A DNA stretch of 64,000 nt, taken from the NCBI GenBank assembly GCA_900314495.1, contig OMVJ01000002.1, positions 1 through 64,000 of the forward strand, in the 5' to 3' direction. Below the pieces are notes generated by a model. The model searched no databases. It saw only the letters and a program-made list of their open reading frames with translations, and was not told the DNA's origin. Below, in pieces: positions 33,660 to 41,436 of the stretch. Position numbers and translations under genes: made by a program. Origin of the DNA: an uncultured Olsenella sp. (lineage in GTDB: Bacteria > Actinomycetota > Coriobacteriia > Coriobacteriales > Atopobiaceae). How positions within the stretch are numbered: position 1 is the stretch's first letter; the number at the start of each line of letters is the position of its first letter.

Positions 33660-35456
33660 CTAGCGTACAGCCACCGCTCCGCGCAGAACCTCCCAGACGC
33701 GCGTGTAGGTGTCCCACCCGACCCAATACTGGCGCTTGCTGTTGGCGGGGTCGGACACCTGGAACTCGCGCGTGGTGGGGTTGTAGCCCATGAGCGTCAT
33801 CACGTGCCACGTGGAGGCGGACTTGCCGTACCACTCGTTGCGCGGATAGATGGCCTTGAAGCGCGGGCTCACCCAAACCACCAGGGGATTGCCCTGCGCA
33901 AGCTCCGCAACGAGCGTCCCCTCGCCGCAACCCGTGAGGTCCTCCACCGGGGCGTACCTGGCGCCCCACTTGGCGACACCACCCATGAGCATGCCGTTGT
34001 ACTCGTAGGGGTCGTAGCCTGGCCACGGCGAGCCAATGAAGCCGTGGTAGGGGTTGCCGTCCGGGGCATAGGGCATGGTCCCCATGAACTGGCGGTAGGT
34101 CATGTTGGGAATGTAGCCCTTTGCGCGCAGCGCCATGTACAGGCCGGCACCCTCGCACCCCATGGGAGCGCCCTCGTCGTATTGGTTGGTGTAGGGAACG
34201 TTGAGCGAGATGCTGGACGTGATTGGAATGAGCCTGCCGTCCTTGTTCGCGGCGGTGAGGACGCCGTCTATGCGCGTCGCGTCGTCGCGCAGCATGGCGC
34301 CCGTGGAGGTGGCGTACACGTTGTAGCCGTAGCCCGTGCCTTCGGCGGGGGCCAAGTAACGATCGTGCGCAATGCTACCGTCGGCCTGAATCCAATAGCG
34401 GCCGCCAGCCACTCCCCAGGAATCGCTGACCAGCCACTGCGGTTCCACGGGTACATAGTCGGAAGCAGAGCCTGTGTCCCACGTGCCAGCGCCATCCTCC
34501 AGCCTCCAGCCCCGCTGACCGGTAAGAAGGGAGACCTCGTTGGCGTCGCGGGTGTAGAGGTGCTGGCCAGAGGCGGGGTCGTAGAGCCTGGACAGGCGGT
34601 AGGGCCCAGCACCGTACCAAGCCAGGCCCTCGTCGTCCCAACCCTTGCGCCCGGCCAGCAGCACCCTCCGCTCGTTGGCATCCGTCGTCCAAAGGTGCAA
34701 GCCCGAGGCTCTCTCGTATAGGCGCCACACCGCCTGGCCCGTGGTCGAAGAGGCGGTGAAACCCACGCCCTCCCACTGCCAGCCCTGTTCGGAGGCGATA
34801 GTCTTCGCCTCGTAGAGGTCTCTGGTGTAGAGGTGCTCTCCGTTCCGCGGGTTGTACAGACGATAGACATTCATCTTGTCCGCGACACCGAAGGAGGTCT
34901 CGGACTGGGCGGCCGTAGCAAAACTCTGCAGCTCCAAGCCCGTAGCACTCCCGACATTCTCGGCACGTGTCGAATTCACATCCCCATCGGAAGCTGTGGG
35001 CTGCACGGCATCATGCTCTACCGAATTCGATGCATCGGCTTCGTCAGGCTTAAATTGTTCAGGAGTCGACACTTCTTCTGCAGAATTCTTTGGAGAGTCA
35101 AGGACGGCATCGAATTCCGAGGGCGTTACCTCTTCAGAAGGTTCGTTCCCCGGCTCCATAGCCCGCTCAGCTGGAACCGCGACCTCCTGGGCTGTCGCCT
35201 TCTGCTGTAGGTCGCTCTCGTCATCGGAAGGGAGCTCATCTTGAACCACATCTGCAACAGCAGCGTTCGACAGGTCCCCCGCACCGTCACTCTCGACCGT
35301 CACAGCACTGATTGGGGCAGACACTTGGGCCGGCTCCGCCTCCGCGCCGAACGCAACCGCGGGAACACCCAGGCCCACCCCAACGGACAAGACCAACGAA
35401 ACGCCCAGGCCCACGAAACGAGCTTGGGTGGATGGACGCGCACCACACCTAACCAT
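33660..35456 (-). CDS. Secreted C39-like cysteine peptidase domain protein with YRLYNP-type repeat module
   Basis: A 598-residue exported protein built on the same plan as the transglutaminase-like protein at the other end of the cluster. Residues 1-39 are a signal peptide. Residues 40-190 are an acidic Ser/Glu/Pro spacer. Residues 197-325 carry three repeat units (VYRLYNPRNGEHLYTRD, VWRLYERASGLHLWTTD, LSRLYDPASGQHLYTRD). Residues 326-400 are a wall-binding-like region. The C-terminal 415-598 is a papain-like C39-type domain with Gln425, Cys434 (MGCEG), His551 (STWHVM) and Asp569. The ATG at 35456 follows GGTGGG; a TTG seven codons earlier is possible. It leads the five-gene cluster. Substrate unknown; it could be a surface peptidase or a binding protein. 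Confidence 0.82.
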   Translation of the reverse strand: MVRCGARPSTQARFVGLGVSLVLSVGVGLGVPAVAFGAEAEPAQVSAPISAVTVESDGAGDLSNAAVADVVQDELPSDDESDLQQKATAQEVAVPAERAMEPGNEPSEEVTPSEFDAVLDSPKNSAEEVSTPEQFKPDEADASNSVEHDAVQPTASDGDVNSTRAENVGSATGLELQSFATAAQSETSFGVADKMNVYRLYNPRNGEHLYTRDLYEAKTIASEQGWQWEGVGFTASSTTGQAVWRLYERASGLHLWTTDANERRVLLAGRKGWDDEGLAWYGAGPYRLSRLYDPASGQHLYTRDANEVSLLTGQRGWRLEDGAGTWDTGSASDYVPVEPQWLVSDSWGVAGGRYWIQADGSIAHDRYLAPAEGTGYGYNVYATSTGAMLRDDATRIDGVLTAANKDGRLIPITSSISLNVPYTNQYDEGAPMGCEGAGLYMALRAKGYIPNMTYRQFMGTMPYAPDGNPYHGFIGSPWPGYDPYEYNGMLMGGVAKWGARYAPVEDLTGCGEGTLVAELAQGNPLVVWVSPRFKAIYPRNEWYGKSASTWHVMTLMGYNPTTREFQVSDPANSKRQYWVGWDTYTRVWEVLRGAVAVR

Positions 35457-35503
35457 GTTCCCACCAACCCTACGCAACGCCGAACAGCAGATGAACGTGA
35501 TTC

Positions 35504-35509
35504 AGTATA
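35504..35509 (-). promoter_or_regulatory. -10 element of the surface cluster
   Basis: TATACT on the minus strand, five of six consensus bases, stands 47 bases before the ATG of the C39-like gene. No clear -35 is present 17 bases upstream. Confidence 0.4.
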
Positions 35510-35561
35510 GTCACCCGCAAGAGGGCAGAGGCATGCCTTCGTGCCTGCTGTGCAAGCGCCG

Positions 35562-36773
35562 CTAGTAGTCCCTTGCCGCCGGCAGGTCATTCCACTCCCG
35601 AACGAAGGCCCCGTAGCGCCCCTCTATGATTGCCTGGCGCGCCCGGCGCATGAGGTCCAGCAGGTAATATATGTTGTGCAGGCTCAGCAGGATGGATCCC
35701 ACCATCTCGTGCTGGCGCACCAGGTGGTGGATGTAGGAGCGGGAGTAGCCGCCCGTGCACACGGGGCAGGTGCAATTCTGGTCCAGGGGGCCGGCGTCGT
35801 GCACGAACCGGGCGTTCTTGAGGTTGAGCCGGCCCTCGCCGCTGAAGGCCGTGCCCATGCGGGCCGTACGGGTGGGCAGCACGCAATCGAACATGTCTAT
35901 GCCGCAGGCCACGCCCCGCACCAGCGTGGTTGGGTTGCCCACGCCCATGAGGTAGCGAGGCTTGCCCTTGGGCATGTAGTCAGAGACCAGCGGCTCCAGC
36001 GTCCGGAACATGGTCTCGTGGTCCTCGCCCACGGAGTAGCCGCCAATGCCGTAGCCGGGGAAGTCCCCGGCCTCCTCCAGGTGGCGCAGGCTGCGCAGGC
36101 GCAGGTCCATGTGCATGCCGCCCTGCACGATGCCGAAGAGGGCCTGGTCGGGCCGGGTGTGGGCGGCAAAGCAGCGGTCCGCCCACTTGCTGGAGAGCTC
36201 CACCGCCCGCTCCACGAAGCGCCGCTCCGCCGGGTATCCCGGGCACTGGTCAAGCTGCATGGCTATGTCTGAGCCCAGGAGCTGGGCGATCTGCATGTTC
36301 TTCTCGGGCGTCCAGTGCACGTAGGTTCCGTCGTAGTCCACCACGCGGAAGGTGACACCGTCGTCGGTAAGCTTCACGTTGTCCCCGTGCGAGAAGACCT
36401 GGAAGCCGCCGGAATCCGTGAGTATGGGGCGATGCCACTGCATGAACTGGTGCAGGCCGCCCATCTCGTTTATGAGGTCCTCGCCAGGCCGCTGCGAGCA
36501 GTGGTAGGTGTTGGCGAGGATGATCTTGGCACCCAGCTGCTCCAGCTGCGCCGGAAGAATGCCCTTGACGGTGGCCTTGGTGCCCACCGGCATGAATATT
36601 GGCGTGGGAACGTCACCGTGCGGCGTGTGGAGCACGCCGGCGCGCGCATGGGTCTCCGGGTCCTCCGCAACAATGTCATAGCTGAACCAGGGCCTGCCGT
36701 CGGGTGCCACGTCTGGCATCTGGTTGGCGTAGCCATGGGATTCCGGAATCTGGTGGTCGTCTTGCAAAGGCAT
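35562..36773 (-). CDS. tgt: tRNA-guanine transglycosylase
   Basis: A 403-residue Tgt, which swaps guanine 34 of GUN-anticodon tRNAs for preQ1 in bacteria. Seen are VLTDSGGFQVFS-type sequence (ILTDSGGFQVFSHGD, with the catalytic first Asp), MQLDQCPGYPAE, FGIVQGGMH, the nucleophile region GIDMFDCVLPTRTARMG and the zinc site CTCPVCTGGYSRSYIHH. The ATG at 36773 lies three bases after GGGAGGG. The first 28 residues are extra, and an internal ATG at codon 19 would also fit. It is upstream-flanked by a palindromic repeat and the HPr terminator. queA and queH lie 2-4 kb away on the same strand. Confidence 0.96.
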   Translation of the reverse strand: MPLQDDHQIPESHGYANQMPDVAPDGRPWFSYDIVAEDPETHARAGVLHTPHGDVPTPIFMPVGTKATVKGILPAQLEQLGAKIILANTYHCSQRPGEDLINEMGGLHQFMQWHRPILTDSGGFQVFSHGDNVKLTDDGVTFRVVDYDGTYVHWTPEKNMQIAQLLGSDIAMQLDQCPGYPAERRFVERAVELSSKWADRCFAAHTRPDQALFGIVQGGMHMDLRLRSLRHLEEAGDFPGYGIGGYSVGEDHETMFRTLEPLVSDYMPKGKPRYLMGVGNPTTLVRGVACGIDMFDCVLPTRTARMGTAFSGEGRLNLKNARFVHDAGPLDQNCTCPVCTGGYSRSYIHHLVRQHEMVGSILLSLHNIYYLLDLMRRARQAIIEGRYGAFVREWNDLPAARDY

Positions 36774-36789
36774 ATGCCCTCCCGAATAA

Positions 36790-36816
36790 GACACTTGGGG
36801 TCAGGCCCCAAGTGTC
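36790..36816. repeat. REP-like perfect palindrome
   Basis: Arms GACACTTGGGG (36790-36800) and CCCCAAGTGTC (36806-36816) are perfect over 11 bp, with loop TCAGG. The element repeats the units at 14758-14817. As there, it sits directly behind the T-tract of an intrinsic terminator, here that of ptsH. It overlaps the region just before tgt. Confidence 0.8.
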
Positions 36817-36820
36817 TCAC

Positions 36821-36852
36821 AAAAAAAGACCCGGCACCTGAAGTGCCGGGTC
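36821..36852 (-). terminator. Intrinsic terminator of ptsH
   Basis: Perfect 10-bp arms GACCCGGCAC (36828-36837) and GTGCCGGGTC (36843-36852) with a 5-base loop. On the minus strand seven T residues follow. It is 27 bases beyond the HPr stop codon. Confidence 0.94.
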
Positions 36853-36879
36853 CCAGTGGACGGCTTTTACCCGTTACTA

Positions 36880-37152
36880 CTACTCACCGAAGCCAGAGTC
36901 GATGAGGGCGATGAGGGCGTCCAGAGCCTCCTGCTCGTCGGCGCCGTCGCAAGCGACCTCAACCTGGGTGCCAGAGCCCATGCCAGCGGCAAGAATCATC
37001 ATGATGGACTTGGCGTTGACGGGAGCGCTGCCCTTGGTGACGTCCTTGATGGTGACGGAGGACTTATACTTCTTGGCCTCGGTCACGAAGACGGATGCGG
37101 GGCGAGCGTGCAGGCCCGTGGCGTTCACGATGGTAGTCTGCTTAGAAACCAT
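36880..37152 (-). CDS. ptsH: Phosphocarrier protein HPr
   Basis: A 90-residue HPr that passes phosphate from Enzyme I to EIIA proteins of the sugar phosphotransferase system. The active His15 sits in ATGLHARPAS. The regulatory serine region NAKSIMMILAAG is also present (Ser49 here, equal to Ser46 elsewhere). The ATG at 37152 follows AAGGAGAAATCATC. The frame is open upstream but in non-coding sequence. It is monocistronic with a strong terminator. Enzyme I is not in the window. Confidence 0.96.
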   Translation of the reverse strand: MVSKQTTIVNATGLHARPASVFVTEAKKYKSSVTIKDVTKGSAPVNAKSIMMILAAGMGSGTQVEVACDGADEQEALDALIALIDSGFGE

Positions 37153-37446
37153 GATGATTTCTCCTTTGTCTTTACTCTCCGGTGTGCAGTTTGGGCTGTC
37201 CCAACCACGCACCGTATCCTAACAGACGCTGGAAAAAGTATGGCCAAAGACGGTGATTTCGGTGCCGCATTATCGTCAAACGTTAGGAATCTGGCCGTCT
37301 TCGGCCGATTGGGGCATATTTCGCGCCGCTCCCGACCCGGGCACACGGGCACCGAAAGTGGTGTTTGCTTCACAACCGCGTCCGCCAAGGGCTCAGGGTG
37401 TATCTTTTCTCCATGTGTAGATTCGCACGTCGAGAGGAACGCTCGC

Positions 37447-38835
37447 ATGGCAAGCAGGTCTGCCTCCCAAAGCAGGAAGAGCCGCCGTCCGGACGGCGAG
37501 GGCCCGACTGAGGACCAGATGGAGCAGCCCACGCGCCGACTTCGCAAGAGGGAGAAGCGGCAGGCACGGCAGGACGATGGGGACCCGGCAGGCGAGCAGG
37601 CCAGCGAGGGGGGAACGCCCGTCTCTGGCGACGCGGCGGTTGGCTCCGCCATCAGCAAGGGTGCCGGCGCCGCAGCGGGGGCAGCCTCCGGCATGGGCAA
37701 GTCCATCATGGGCGGCTACCGGGCGCTACGCCAGGTTCGGGAGGCAAACAAGCAGCTGGCAACCGCACAGGCGGAGCAGAAGAAGATCATGGCGGGCCTG
37801 GACGAGGACCGGGCAATGCTGGCCCACCGGGAGGACATCACCCGCAACTACGCCCAGATTATGGCGACGCAGACCACGGAGCGCGACACGGCCCAGTCCG
37901 CGGCGGACGACGCCGGCAAGCGTGCGGAGAAGATAACCGCAGAGCGCGACCAGATAGTCCAGGACCTGACGCGCCTTAAGGCCGACAACGAGAACAAGCT
38001 CCGCCCCTACCGCAACCTCATGGAGAGCTCCAAGGGGCGTGCGGACGACACCGCAAAGTCGCTGGCAAACTCCCGCCGCGCCCTGAAGGCCTGCGAGGGC
38101 GAGGTCTCCGCGGCGACCAAGCGGCGCGAGCAGCGCATTCAAGCGGCAAACCAGGCGGTGGACAACGCGCAGGAGAGGCTGCGCCGCGTGCAGGCGGAGC
38201 TGGCCGACATGAAGGCCGACTCCGAGGCGGCACCCGGCGCAGTCGCCAAGATGCAGACGGAGGTCCAGGCGGAGGAGGCCCACCTGGAGACCGCGCGCCA
38301 GGACGTCACCCGCATCACCCGCGAGGCCCAGGCGGACGTGGACAGCGCCCAGCAGCACCTGTGGGAGCGCCAGAAGCTCACTGACGAGGCAGAGCGCCTG
38401 GCAAGCTCCGCCAAGACGGAGGCAAACAGCCACAAGTCCGAATTCGACCGCATGTTCAAGGCGGCGCAGAGCAGCGAGAAGAACCTGGACGACGCCATAA
38501 AGGCGCGCGAGGCCACGCTGAAGGAGATTGCCAAGCAGCGCGAGGCCGCAGAGAAGCGCGTAAGGGAGGCAACGGAGGCCATAACCGAGGCGACGGAGAT
38601 TCACGGCCACCCCGAGACCACGGCTGGCCTTCGCGAGCGCATTGCCAACGAGGAGCAGGACCTGGCGGACAAGCAGGCGGAGGTCTCGGACCTGACCAAG
38701 TCCGTCCGCGGGCTCAAGCACTCCACGCGCGGCATGCGCGCCGCCTTCATAGCAACCGTCATCGTCGTTCTGGTTGTGGTCATCGCGCTGCTGTGGTACT
38801 TCGTCATGGCGCCAGGTGCCGCGGGCATCCAGTAG
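37447..38835 (+). CDS. Long coiled-coil protein with C-terminal membrane anchor, function unknown
   Basis: A 462-residue protein with no family I can name. Residues 1-60 are basic and low-complexity (RKSRRPDGEG, RRLRKREKRQARQ). A Gly/Ala-rich patch follows at 65-90. Residues about 95-425 are an almost unbroken heptad-rich helix full of Glu, Lys, Ala and Gln (ANKQLATAQAEQKKIMAGL and onward). A single transmembrane helix (FIATVIVVLVVVIALLWYFV) ends nine residues from the C-terminus. It is thus a tail-anchored rod on the cytoplasmic face. The ATG at 37447 has GAGAGGAA upstream. It reads opposite to ptsH and queA. The 294-base gap before it shows no clear promoter. A role in cell shape, division or membrane organisation is possible but only a guess. 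Confidence 0.75.
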   Translation: MASRSASQSRKSRRPDGEGPTEDQMEQPTRRLRKREKRQARQDDGDPAGEQASEGGTPVSGDAAVGSAISKGAGAAAGAASGMGKSIMGGYRALRQVREANKQLATAQAEQKKIMAGLDEDRAMLAHREDITRNYAQIMATQTTERDTAQSAADDAGKRAEKITAERDQIVQDLTRLKADNENKLRPYRNLMESSKGRADDTAKSLANSRRALKACEGEVSAATKRREQRIQAANQAVDNAQERLRRVQAELADMKADSEAAPGAVAKMQTEVQAEEAHLETARQDVTRITREAQADVDSAQQHLWERQKLTDEAERLASSAKTEANSHKSEFDRMFKAAQSSEKNLDDAIKAREATLKEIAKQREAAEKRVREATEAITEATEIHGHPETTAGLRERIANEEQDLADKQAEVSDLTKSVRGLKHSTRGMRAAFIATVIVVLVVVIALLWYFVMAPGAAGIQ

Positions 38836-38896
38836 AGGACGGCCCATCTGGCCGCGGGCGGGCCTCCACCAGCCCGCGGCGCCCCGGCAACCACGC

Positions 38897-40060
38897 CTAG
38901 CGAATGAGCATGGCGTCGCCGAAGCTCAGGAACCGGTAGCGCTGGTCCATGGCGGCCTGGTAGGCAGCCATTATCTGCTCGCGCGTGGCAAGCGCGGAAA
39001 CCAGCATCATGAGCGTGGAGCGCGGCACGTGGAAGTTGGTGATGAGGGCGTCCACCACGTGGTAGGTTGAGCCGGGCATCAGGTACAGGCTGGTCTTGGC
39101 GTCGCGGCGCTCCACCAGGTCCCCCCTGCCCAGCGTCTTGGCCGAGTCCGGCGCGTCCTCGAAGCGGCGCGCCACCATGGGCGGGTCGGCCACGGGGGCC
39201 TCCGGGTCAAAGGCGCTCTCCAAAGAGCGCACGCTGGTCGTGCCCACGGCAATCACGCGGTGGCCCGCCGCCTTGGTGGCATGCACGGCATCCACCACCG
39301 ACTGCGGCACGTGGTAGCGCTCCGTGTGCATGACGTGCTGGGTGGGGTCGTCCTCCTCCACCAAGCGGAAGGTGTCTATTCCCACCTCCAGCTCCACCGT
39401 TGCCCAACCGATTCCCGCGTCCTCGATCCTGCGGATGAGCTCCGGCGTGAAGTGCAGGCCTGCCGTGGGCGCGGCTGCGGAATGCTCCTCGTGCATGGCG
39501 TAGACGGTCTGGTACTTCTCGGGGTCGCCCTCGTACCGGGTGATGTAGGGCGGCAGGGGCACGTGCCCGGCCTTGTGGATGGCCTCGTCCAGGCCAAGGC
39601 CCTGTGCGGGCTCGAACCGCACCAGGCGGCCGCCGCGATTCTCGTCCAGGTAGTCAATGATTTCCGCGGTGAGCACCACGGGCGCGCTGAGGGGGGCGTG
39701 GGCTCCGCCCTCGCGGTACTCCACCACGGCACCCTGCTTGAGGCGCTTGCCGGGCTTCACCAGGCACTCCCACATGTGCCCCAGCGCGTCCACGTCCTCC
39801 CGACGCTTGAGGAGGAGCGTCTCCGCCACGCCGCCCGTCCCGCGCTTGTGACCCATGAGGCGGGCCGGCATCACGCGCGTCTTGTTGGCAACCAGCAGGT
39901 CACCCGGGTCCAGGTAGTCCAGGACGTCCGTGAACCTACGGTGCTCCACGCTCCCGTCGGCACGGTTCAGCACCAGCAGGCGGCAGGAATCGCGCGGCTC
40001 CGCCGGTGCCTGGGCAATTAGCTCGTCTGGGAGCGGGTAGTCAAAGTCTTCGGTACGCAT
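38897..40060 (-). CDS. queA: S-adenosylmethionine:tRNA ribosyltransferase-isomerase QueA
   Basis: A 387-residue QueA, which adds the ribosyl part of SAM to preQ1 in tRNA to form epoxyqueuosine. Family stretches are DFDYPLPDELIAQAPAEPRD, NKTRVMPARLMGHK, HSAAAPTAGLHFTPELI, RYHVPQSVVDAVHATKAAG and ALITNFHVPRSTLMMLVSA. The ATG at 40060 follows AAGGAGAGC. It lies 78 bases behind queH and converges on the coiled-coil gene; a GC hairpin GCCGCGGGC/GCCCGCGGC (38851-38880) separates the two stops but has no T-tract. Confidence 0.97.
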   Translation of the reverse strand: MRTEDFDYPLPDELIAQAPAEPRDSCRLLVLNRADGSVEHRRFTDVLDYLDPGDLLVANKTRVMPARLMGHKRGTGGVAETLLLKRREDVDALGHMWECLVKPGKRLKQGAVVEYREGGAHAPLSAPVVLTAEIIDYLDENRGGRLVRFEPAQGLGLDEAIHKAGHVPLPPYITRYEGDPEKYQTVYAMHEEHSAAAPTAGLHFTPELIRRIEDAGIGWATVELEVGIDTFRLVEEDDPTQHVMHTERYHVPQSVVDAVHATKAAGHRVIAVGTTSVRSLESAFDPEAPVADPPMVARRFEDAPDSAKTLGRGDLVERRDAKTSLYLMPGSTYHVVDALITNFHVPRSTLMMLVSALATREQIMAAYQAAMDQRYRFLSFGDAMLIR

Positions 40061-40138
40061 GGTGGCAAAGCTCTCCTTGTTTGCGCGTTACAACACAACG
40101 CGAGCAAGGATACCCCACCCGGGCGCAGGGCGCGCCAA

Positions 40139-40759
40139 CTACCGGGAACAACCACCCGTGGCGCGGGCAGCCCTTGCCTGCGCCTTGGCGGCCTTTCGGG
40201 CGTCGCGCGCCTCGTGCCGCTCAATCGCCGCCTCCGCGGCGGAGAAGCGACACCCACAGTAGTTCTGCCGATACATTCCCAGCTCGCGCGACTCCACCAC
40301 GGACTCCGGGTAGTGCGGGCGAAAGTCCCGCCAGACGGGTGTGAGGCCGTTCTTGCGCGCAAGGGCCAGCAGCTGGTCATGGCAAACGTCGAATAGTTGG
40401 TAGGGCGAGACCACGAGCGTGGTGGATATGTGGGTGAAGCCGCGCTCGCGCGCCACGCGGCAGGCCTCCGTCAGCCGCACCGCGTAGCAGGCGCGGCAGC
40501 GGCGCTCCCGGTCGAAGCCCGCCGGCGCCGCGGCGGACTCCCATGCGTCACGCGGGTCCGCGGCAACAATGACCTGAACGTGCGCGACGTCGTGGGCCCA
40601 GCGCATGAGAACATCCAGCCGGTGGTCGTGCTCGGCCACGGGCTGGATGTTGGGGTTGCACCAGCAAATGGTGGGCTCGAAGCCCGCTTCCCGCAGGTAC
40701 TTTACGGGTTCCAGCGAGCAGGGGCCGCAGCAGGCGTGCAGCAGCAGCGGCGTGGCCAC
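40139..40759 (-). CDS. queH: Epoxyqueuosine reductase QueH
   Basis: A 206-residue member of the QueH (formerly DUF208) family, the non-cobalamin enzyme that reduces epoxyqueuosine to queuosine in tRNA. Diagnostic cysteines are present: HACCGPC (Cys10, Cys11, Cys14), CRACY (Cys88, Cys91) and YCGC (Cys168, Cys170), with NPNIQP between. They can bind an Fe-S cluster and a second metal as in characterised QueH. A basic Ala/Arg/Lys tail ends the protein. It starts with GTG at 40759, immediately after the EIIA stop codon, so it is coupled to EIIA translation. queA follows 78 bases later, giving the last two steps of queuosine synthesis in one transcript. Confidence 0.93.
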   Translation of the reverse strand: MATPLLLHACCGPCSLEPVKYLREAGFEPTICWCNPNIQPVAEHDHRLDVLMRWAHDVAHVQVIVAADPRDAWESAAAPAGFDRERRCRACYAVRLTEACRVARERGFTHISTTLVVSPYQLFDVCHDQLLALARKNGLTPVWRDFRPHYPESVVESRELGMYRQNYCGCRFSAAEAAIERHEARDARKAAKAQARAARATGGCSR

Positions 40760-41311
40760 CTACTCCGCCACCTCAAGCAGCGGCTCGCCCACCTTCACCA
40801 GGTACTTGCCGTCGATCTTGGTACCGCTCTTGGCCAGGATCTGCACGTTCTTCTCGTCCACGTTGGTAACGGAGACGATCACGATGTCGTCGTAGCCGGC
40901 GGAGGCAATCTTCTCCCTGTCGAAGGCGATGAGGGGCTGGCCGGCAACCACCGTCTCGCCCGCCTCCACGAAGCGCTGGAAGCCCTTGCCGTTCATCTTC
41001 ACGGTGTCGATGCCGATGTGGATGATGACCTCCGCGCCGTCGGCCGTGGTCATGCCAATGGCGTGGTTGGTGACGGTGGTGGCGCTTATGCGGCCGTCGG
41101 CGGGGGCGTACAGGACGCCGCTCTCTGGGCTGATGCCGGTGCCGACGCCGAAGATGCCCTGGTCAAAGGTCTTGTCACCCGTCTTGCCGAAGGGAACGAC
41201 CAGGCCCGTGACAGGTACATATATAGTGTCGGGCTTGGTCTTGAAGCGCGCCAGCTTGGGCTCCGGAATGGAGGCGTTGCCACCCAGCGTGAGCCTTTCG
41301 AAGAATCCCAT
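40760..41311 (-). CDS. crr: PTS glucose-type EIIA component
   Basis: A 183-residue soluble EIIA of the glucose family (PTS_EIIA_1). Both active-site histidines are present at normal spacing: His83 in TNHAIGMTTADG and His98 in VIIHIGIDTVKMNGKGF. The region PADGRISATT and the late GYDDIVIVSVTN are also typical. Standing alone, it may serve several IICB transporters or act as a regulator as in catabolite repression. The ATG at 41311 has AGAGGAACG upstream. It is the first gene of a crr-queH-queA transcript. Confidence 0.93.
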   Translation of the reverse strand: MGFFERLTLGGNASIPEPKLARFKTKPDTIYVPVTGLVVPFGKTGDKTFDQGIFGVGTGISPESGVLYAPADGRISATTVTNHAIGMTTADGAEVIIHIGIDTVKMNGKGFQRFVEAGETVVAGQPLIAFDREKIASAGYDDIVIVSVTNVDEKNVQILAKSGTKIDGKYLVKVGEPLLEVAE

Positions 41312-41436
41312 GCGTCGTTCCTCTCTGTCCTTGCCGCGCACCATGCGCGACACATTTTCGCAACAGTATGGGACCTGATTCGAAATCACATGTGCCTCTT
41401 CGGGGCACTTTCGCCAAGCGTTCACACTTGCGGCGG

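Noticed and set aside
36856-37446. Plus-strand extension of the coiled-coil gene back over ptsH
   Set aside because: It runs antisense to HPr and its terminator; the ATG at 37447 has a ribosome site and begins the real low-complexity N-terminus.
38851-38880. GCCGCGGGC/GCCCGCGGC hairpin between the coiled-coil gene and queA as an intrinsic terminator
   Set aside because: Stem is perfect but neither strand has a T-tract; it is only mentioned with queA.
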